Shown in pieces: positions 59,023 to 64,000 of a DNA stretch of 64,000 nt. How positions within the stretch are numbered: position 1 is the first letter of the stretch; each line of letters begins with the position of its first letter. The notes beneath the pieces were generated by a model, which worked only from the letters and a program-made list of their open reading frames with translations, was not told the DNA's origin and ran no database searches. The DNA lies in the NCBI GenBank assembly GCA_963693305.1, contig OY855908.1:21439493-21503492 (forward strand), given 5' to 3'. The DNA comes from Meandrina meandrites (taxonomy: Eukaryota > Cnidaria > Anthozoa > Scleractinia > Meandrinidae). A program made the position numbers and the translations under genes.

Positions 59023-59756
59023 TTAAGAACAAGGTTTTCAAGAAATCCAAGATGTTATCAACATCGAGCTAAAATATATTGAGAAATCCACAAGTTCAAT
59101 ATGTTTGCCAGAATTATAAACAAAAACAGTGATTTTATGACATTATAGGACGAAAACAAGCTTAGCAACAAAACGAGGCTACGCCTCGTGGAGGCTAAGA
59201 AAATGCCTCTCACATGGGAGGAGAAGAGTTAAACAACTCTTATAGAAAGCTATTCGCATTATGAGTGTAGTGGAGCTCCCTTGTGCAGGTGGACCGGTAA
59301 GGGTGGGACTCTGCAGAGACTCTGCTCTCAGTAACTCTACCCCATGATGGGGGGTAGGGGGAGCAGAGACGGGGGAGCATTTTGCTTGCAGTATTTTTCA
59401 TTTTTTTTCATTGTTATATAAACATGGTAAGAGGTAGACTGCATACAGTCTGTTTTACTCTCGAAATTCAGAAAGGGAATACTGTAAAGTGGGGTTTAAA
59501 ATGCGTGAGGGGGGACTGAGGCGAGACAAGAGCGTGCGAGGAAAAATAGTTCATTGGGTATCAACATACATGCACCTGACCGAATTGATGCAAGCTGATT
59601 GGGTCATAAGCTCATGAATTAATAATGAGTTTGAGAAGGGAGATCAGAAAACCGACACACTCCAATATTGGAGAAGGCTTGTAAATTCTGCAGGGCAAAG
59701 CTTCCAAACCAGCCCAATAAAAATATGGGAGACGAACACGGCAGTTTCGTTGTAAG

Positions 59757-59902
59757 TAGCCTGCGTAGCTGGCGCATAAAGGGGGAGGGGGGTGGGAAAT
59801 CAGGAGGAAAAAAAAGAGCGGGTGGAAGGGCCTGCTCTTTTTTTCCTCCCGATTTCCCACCCCCCCTCCCCCTCCCCCTTTATGCGCCAGCTACGCAGGC
59901 TA
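59757..59902. mobile_element. Fold-back MITE with 9-bp duplication
   Basis: The 146-bp unit is almost a complete palindrome with ends TAGCCTGCGTAGCTGGCGCA and purine/pyrimidine-rich inner arms. The flanks CGTTGTAAG and CATTGTAAG (59748-59756, 59903-59911) are a 9-bp duplication with one mismatch, again Mutator-like. Non-coding. Confidence 0.85.
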
Positions 59903-60478
59903 CATTGTAAGCTTACTCCAACACCACCGCGCATAAATTATATGAAATTTCAGGGAGGATCAATTCCTTTCTTTCCATCGGTGTAGCCTTTAACAGTCTT
60001 TTATGCTTCACTTCAGTGAACTTGATCAGCTCTGAGTTCACTCTAATTTGAGCTCAATTCAGTGATTTTCAGCCTTGCTCAGCCACAGGTCGAACCTTGG
60101 TCATCGCTCTTTTTGACTTGTAGTAAATTATATAATGCTCAAGTCTGCAATTATTTCGGATCTTCCCGTTACGAGGTTGTCCTAAATCATTTGGCATAAG
60201 TTTCCATGATGTAGATAAGTAAATAGAGCGAGAAATATTCACAAACACTTACGTTTTCCAACAGCTTTCTTTCATTCAGCTTAAAGGTGAACAGCGTGTA
60301 CCAAAGATTTACCGCCTTTTCATGCAATTGCTTCGTTTAAGTTGATATGAAATGTCCAGATCATTTTTTTGATGTGAGAAAAAATCTCTGAAGTATATAA
60401 AAACTTAAGATGTGATGGGGTAAAAAATAATAATGAAGAAATATTTTCTGCTGCTGACTTTCTTCACAACATGTATTG

Positions 60479-60790
60479 TGGGAGTGGGAGTGGGAGGCAC
60501 GGTGGCCTAATGGTTAGTGCGCTGGACTCCGGATCGGGCGGTCCGGGTTTGAGCCCTGGCCGGGGCACTGCGTTGTGTTCCTGGGCAAGATACTTTACTC
60601 TCATAGTGCCTCTCTCCACCCAGGTGTATAAATGGGTACCAGCTAATTTACTGCTGGGGGTAACCCTGCGATGGACTAGCGTCCCATCCAGGGGGGAGTA
60701 GCAATACTCCTAGTCGCTTCACGCTACGGAAACCGGGATAAGCTTCGGCCTGATGGGCCCCTAGGCTCGTATACAGACTTTACCTACCTT
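60479..60790 (+). mobile_element. tRNA-headed SINE, copy 2, with target duplication
   Basis: Flanked by ATGTATTG (60471-60478 and 60791-60798). The head starts GGCACGGTGGCCTAATGGTT (A box) with GGTTTGAGCCC as B box. The body is shared with copy 1, including CAGGGGGGAGTAGCAATACT. The 3' end is AGACTTTACCTACC. Confidence 0.9.
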
Positions 60791-61014
60791 ATGTATTGAA
60801 TGTAAATAATTTTTAGATGAGATATGATTTTAGAATTTAAATTTTTTAACCTAACATGGTATTTTTAGACCGAAATCGATTGTTAATTAAATATAATTTT
60901 TAAATTATTTTAGTGTCCCCAATTAGCCTAACAGCTAAAGACTAAGACACTTTAATACAGTTCAGTCATTCTTCAAAATGCAATCACAATTAATTTTAGT
61001 CATGGCAACGCCAT

Positions 61015-61430
61015 TTTGATTACCCTTTCTATCAATTAATGTAAGAGGTTTAAACCAGGTGCGCATCAGACGGTCTTCCCTTGGGCCCATAATAGCAACG
61101 CTGATATTGTATTTTTGAAAGAAACCTACTCCTCGAAAGGCATAGAAGAAATATGGAGGTCAGAATGGGGTGGTAAAATTCATTACAGCCATGGATCTAG
61201 TAATTCCAAGGGTGTGATGATTTTATTTCATCCTAAACTCACCTTTCAATTAGAAAGTACTGTCGCTGACAAGCATGGGAGGTACTTGATGCTTGAAGTC
61301 ACTATTCATGACTCCTTTTTCTAATTGCTTTGCAATGTTTATAAACAATGTTTATAACAGGCTTGTACAATACGCAAAGTGCAATTCTTTTAGGAGGTGA
61401 TTCGAACTGTGCATTTTCACGCTACACAAA
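61015..61430 (+). pseudogene. LINE endonuclease fragment
   Basis: LSINVRGLNQ (61038-61070), FLKETYSSKGIEEIWRSEWG then GSSNSKGVMILFHPKL (61105-61245), and after a frameshift LLGGDSNCAF (61385-61420) are in order the SxNVRGL, Q/KET and GGDxN blocks of an APE-type endonuclease from a Tx1/L1-type LINE. Only this 5' domain is present; the polymerase is absent. Two or more frame changes inactivate it. Confidence 0.82.
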
Positions 61431-62078
61431 GCAGGTGGCACCTCACCTCTCAGTGATTAAAAAAAATTAAAGAAAATTAAAAATTAAATTAAAATTAAAA
61501 AATCCTCATAAAAGAACCACCACTGTTTTTTTTTGTGTCTTCCAATGCCAAAAATAAACATTCTGCCGTGCAGTCTCGCAACACGCTGGCTTGGGAGAAA
61601 AATACGCGAAAAAGAAAACCACTTCAGTCACTTCAATTGTTATGTTAATAAGGACAACGTTCAAACAAAGTTAAGCAATCAAAAAACACTTTGAGATCTA
61701 GTCATCCGAGGATTATGTATTTTTAATGAGCTTATTTCTTACTTTATTTTTTTGATGCAGGCAAGTGGGAAATCGGCTCGGGCAAGTTGGAATTCAAGTT
61801 TTTGTCGAGCCCTGATCTGGGAAGCCTATCTACAAGTGCTAGCAAGTATAAAAGAGTAATATTGTGTAACTTGTTGCTAAGTTTGTAGATTAAGTTAAGT
61901 ATCATAAGTATAATTTTAGCGTGGTGCAATGATGGTGGGACAGGAGAAAATTATTTCTCCATTCTGTAATTGGTCCACTGCAGCGGGTTAAAATATATTT
62001 TAGTCCGCGAAATATGCCACAAGGCCCAATGAAATGATTGTAATGAATGTCATTGATGAATTTGATAAATATTCATAC

Positions 62079-62152
62079 CAGTTGTCTGCTTTGTCACCTG
62101 CCAGCCTGGTACAGTGAATACGAGACTGTTGTCCAGCACCAATGCCAATTAC
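62079..62152 (-). CDS. ATIC: ATIC internal exon (74 nt), most upstream exon in window
   Basis: Encodes [20 protein letters not shown] then KADN and the first two bases of a Trp codon. The [20 protein letters not shown] block is among the most conserved in ATIC/PurH and forms part of the AICAR transformylase active-site region, including the Gln-Gln-Ser-Arg loop. The acceptor is TTTGCAG|GTA and the donor CTG|GTATGA. The preceding exon (expected to end near ...CYAKxGQ) was not found between here and 64000, so it lies outside. Confidence 0.97.
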
Positions 62153-62375
62153 CTGCAAACATAATGATCATAACAATTTATTGTAATCATCTAGTAGAAG
62201 GGTTAAGAAACAAAGCTACACTTTTGACATGTTATGAACTAACATTTTTATTTTACTATAATTTTAAATGCTAGATAATTAATTGTGGTTCTGAAAGCAG
62301 CCCTAGGACCAGTGCCACATTAGTAGCTGTGAAGGCCTGACAGGAATCCTGAACAATCTGGTGAATAGGGGCAAT

Positions 62376-62918
62376 AGGGGTGGCGAATGGCCTTTCAAAA
62401 CTGTTGAGTCTCGGCAAATTTACGCCGAGTCTCGGAATCTCGGCGCTTAAAAATAGCGTCTCGGAATCTCAGATTTCTAGAAATATGACGGTCTCGGAGT
62501 CTCGGATTTTGAAAATTTGGATCTCGGAGTCTCGGATTTTGAAAATTTGGATCTCAAAATCTTGCCAATGGGACTTCAATTTTTTATCCGCAAGCTTATC
62601 CGAAACGAGAAATTAAGAAGTTTACCCCTGCCGGAATCTGCATTTACAATTGCTATGTAAAATATATAATAGGAAACCGTAATTTCCACATTATAGAGGA
62701 AATCATGTCATGATAATAGTACATGGGTACCCAATGACAATCGTTTGAGAATGGAACTGTTTCTCATATTTTCTGATCAAGTGCGTCTCGGGCTCGGATT
62801 TTTGTAGCGCTAAGTCTCGGGCTCGGATTTTACAAACAAATTCAAGTCTCGGGCTCGGATTTTTAAACTAGGGTCTCGGCGTCTCGGCAAGGCTCGAATT
62901 TTACCATTCGCCACCCCT
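62376..62918. mobile_element. TIR element built of CTCGG repeats
   Basis: The ends AGGGGTGGCGAATGG and CCATTCGCCACCCCT are perfect 15-bp inverted repeats, flanked on both sides by GGCAAT (62370-62375 and 62919-62924). The interior carries many copies of a TCTCGGAGTCTCGGATTTT-like unit at both sides. Non-coding. The superfamily is unknown. Confidence 0.82.
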
Positions 62919-63155
62919 GGCAATGGCAGGACTGCAGTGGGCCAGCCACCCTGTCAGTTCAATTTTCAAACTACAGAAACCAACACAGTAAACTTTTTTG
63001 GAATGTTTAAAGTCAGGAAATATCGCAATGCCACAAACACTTGTTACCAAAAATTGTCAATTGTGACATGATTTGGGAAAACATATACTAACGGATATGC
63101 ATTAAACGATTAAAAAGTGTTTCTTCTCCATTTAGTATCTGTTTAAACGGTAAAT

Positions 63156-64000
63156 ACAACAACAACAACTTTATTACCAAAAAAAAAAATTAAAACAGAA
63201 TATTGGTAACAACACTCAGAAAAACTAAAAAGCTTATCGAGCTGAGCGAAGTTAAATTAGTTTAAAACTAAGATGGTGGTTGGCAATAAAGCAAATAAAT
63301 AAATAAATATATAAATAAATAAAACGGTTAATGGAAAACGTTAATACCTAACATAAACATTCTATAGCAAAATATATAAAAGCTAAATAAAGAAAATAAG
63401 TATTAAATATTAAGTAACTACTAGGTGCCAGATGAACACTCATTAATGTTGGCAGTATTTCTGTAAGATGTTAAGTTTAACTTCATTTTTGAACATTTTG
63501 AGGGGGAGGTGTTTCATGTTTTCATCCAAGTCATTCCAAACTTTTACAGCAGCAAAGTGAATGTTGAATTTACCATAGTTTGTTTTGACAGAGTTAATAT
63601 AATAAGTTGATCTGGACGCAAGCCTGGTTTTGTACTGGTGAATTGATGAAACAGATTGGAAAAAGTTATCAAAGGAAGACGGAAGAAGGTTCTTATGATA
63701 CTGATACAAAAAAAGTGCATTATGCAAGCTAACAAGGTCACCTAATTTTAGAATCTCTAGTTCTTTAAAGAGAGGCTCTGAGTGTTCATCTGGTTTTGAA
63801 AAAGTTATTATTCGCATGGCTCTCTTCTGAAGAATTATTAAAGGTTTGATCGAAGAACTATAGGTATTGCCCCAGAGTAATAAGCCATATGTTAAGAAGG
63901 GATAGATAAGTGAATAGTAAAGTTTCAATATATTTTTCTTTACATAATATCTAAGTTTGGATAGAACTCCAATACCTCTTGCAATTTTTTACTTACTTCA
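63156..64000 (-). mobile_element. LINE 3' part, runs off the right edge
   Basis: The minus strand encodes YSLIYPFLTYGLLLWGNTYS, LIILQKRAMRIITF, LGDLVSLHNALFLYQYH and KVWNDLDENMKHL, with a stop at 63443. These are the conserved post-polymerase blocks (Y..i.P.l.YG...WG; LQK+A+R.I; N..P) of a CR1/Jockey-type LINE. The 3' UTR runs to an (ACA)n-type tail at 63156-63172 (AATAAAGTTGTTGTTG on the element strand). The 161-residue terminal frame is intact, so this copy may be fairly young. It lies in the ATIC intron upstream of the 62079 exon. Confidence 0.88.

Larger units (their letters stand above)
51107..62078 (-). other. ATIC: ATIC intron, ~11.0 kb
   Basis: Donor CTG|GTATGA, acceptor GTCCACAG. 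It carries two TTAA elements, two tRNA-headed SINEs, small palindromic MITEs and a LINE endonuclease fragment. The parts 51110-52350, 54290-55530, 56850-57740, 57790-58608, 59912-60470 and 61440-62075 contain no feature I can name. Confidence 0.85.
15640..62152 (-). other. ATIC: ATIC gene, 3' portion (six exons, large introns)
   Basis: ATIC encodes the cytosolic bifunctional enzyme for the last two steps of de novo purine synthesis: AICAR plus 10-formyl-tetrahydrofolate to FAICAR, then cyclisation to IMP. Six minus-strand exons encode the C-terminal ~152 residues, all within the AICAR transformylase domain. The order matches animal ATIC with no missing or extra residues, and every intron is GT-AG. 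The human enzyme has ~592 residues, so about three quarters of the gene lies beyond the right edge. Introns in transcription order measure ~10.97, 6.09, 11.28, 16.17 and 1.04 kb. No stop or frameshift occurs in any exon, so the gene looks functional. Confidence 0.93.

Noticed and set aside
1..64000. Bacterial or symbiont-derived genes, CRISPR arrays or a defence island
   Set aside because: No operon-like ORF spacing, no regularly spaced direct repeats with unique spacers and no bacterial gene families. The compound microsatellites are not CRISPR arrays.

Overview
This is an AT-rich stretch of a metazoan nuclear genome. There are spliced exons with GT/AG borders, tRNA-derived SINEs, LINEs, Penelope-like elements, LTR retrotransposons and many DNA-transposon remnants. 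The repeat families, and a host gene that reads clearly as animal ATIC, suggest a cnidarian, most likely a stony coral. That placement is inference. No operons, CRISPR arrays or bacterial genes are present.

The only host gene I recognise is ATIC (bifunctional AICAR transformylase/IMP cyclohydrolase) on the minus strand. Six coding exons can be read directly: 62079-62152, 51061-51106, 44907-44969, 33568-33627, 17307-17402 and 16145-16264. All splice borders are canonical and the exons join in phase, giving the last ~152 residues of the enzyme. The earlier exons lie beyond position 64000. About 45 kb of the ~46 kb between these exons is intron, and much of it is transposon debris.

Downstream of ATIC (1-15500): a GATA microsatellite; a TTAA-flanked 4.9-kb DNA transposon with a decayed Mutator-like transposase/YqaJ-nuclease gene (502-5394); a non-coding element with 73-bp inverted ends and a 9-bp target duplication (6425-8263); a decayed gene of unknown family (9240-9720); a Penelope-like element with an inverted 5' end (10144-11340); a LINE relic (about 12740-13020); and an inverted-repeat element (13382-14940) whose left end was split by a Harbinger-like MITE.

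In the introns: a TTAA element (19393-21127), a PIF/Harbinger remnant (21300-22200), a 1.7-kb terminal-repeat element (23131-24848), a second Harbinger-like MITE (25381-25921), an element with ~1.25-kb near-identical inverted arms enclosing two tRNA-like SINE units (26791-30365), a LINE tail (31313-32265), an LTR element fragment with gag (about 33950-35050), a BEL/Pao retrotransposon truncated at its 3' side and cut by a Penelope fragment (37022-42896), a Copia integrase fragment, a Penelope tail split by a twin-primed LINE (43466-44720), a LINE with perfect 15-bp target duplications that contains a solo LTR (47193-49532), more TTAA elements (52532-54283, 58613-59022), two copies of a tRNA-headed SINE, small palindromic MITEs, a LINE endonuclease fragment (about 61015-61430) and a LINE running off the right edge (63156-64000).

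The nesting is well enough preserved that several insertion events can be ordered from target duplications and empty sites. I found no convincing undescribed functional system. The most unusual items are the YqaJ/Mutator transposon with TTAA termini, the long-arm inverted-repeat element, and the repeated use of TTAA sites by several different terminal families.
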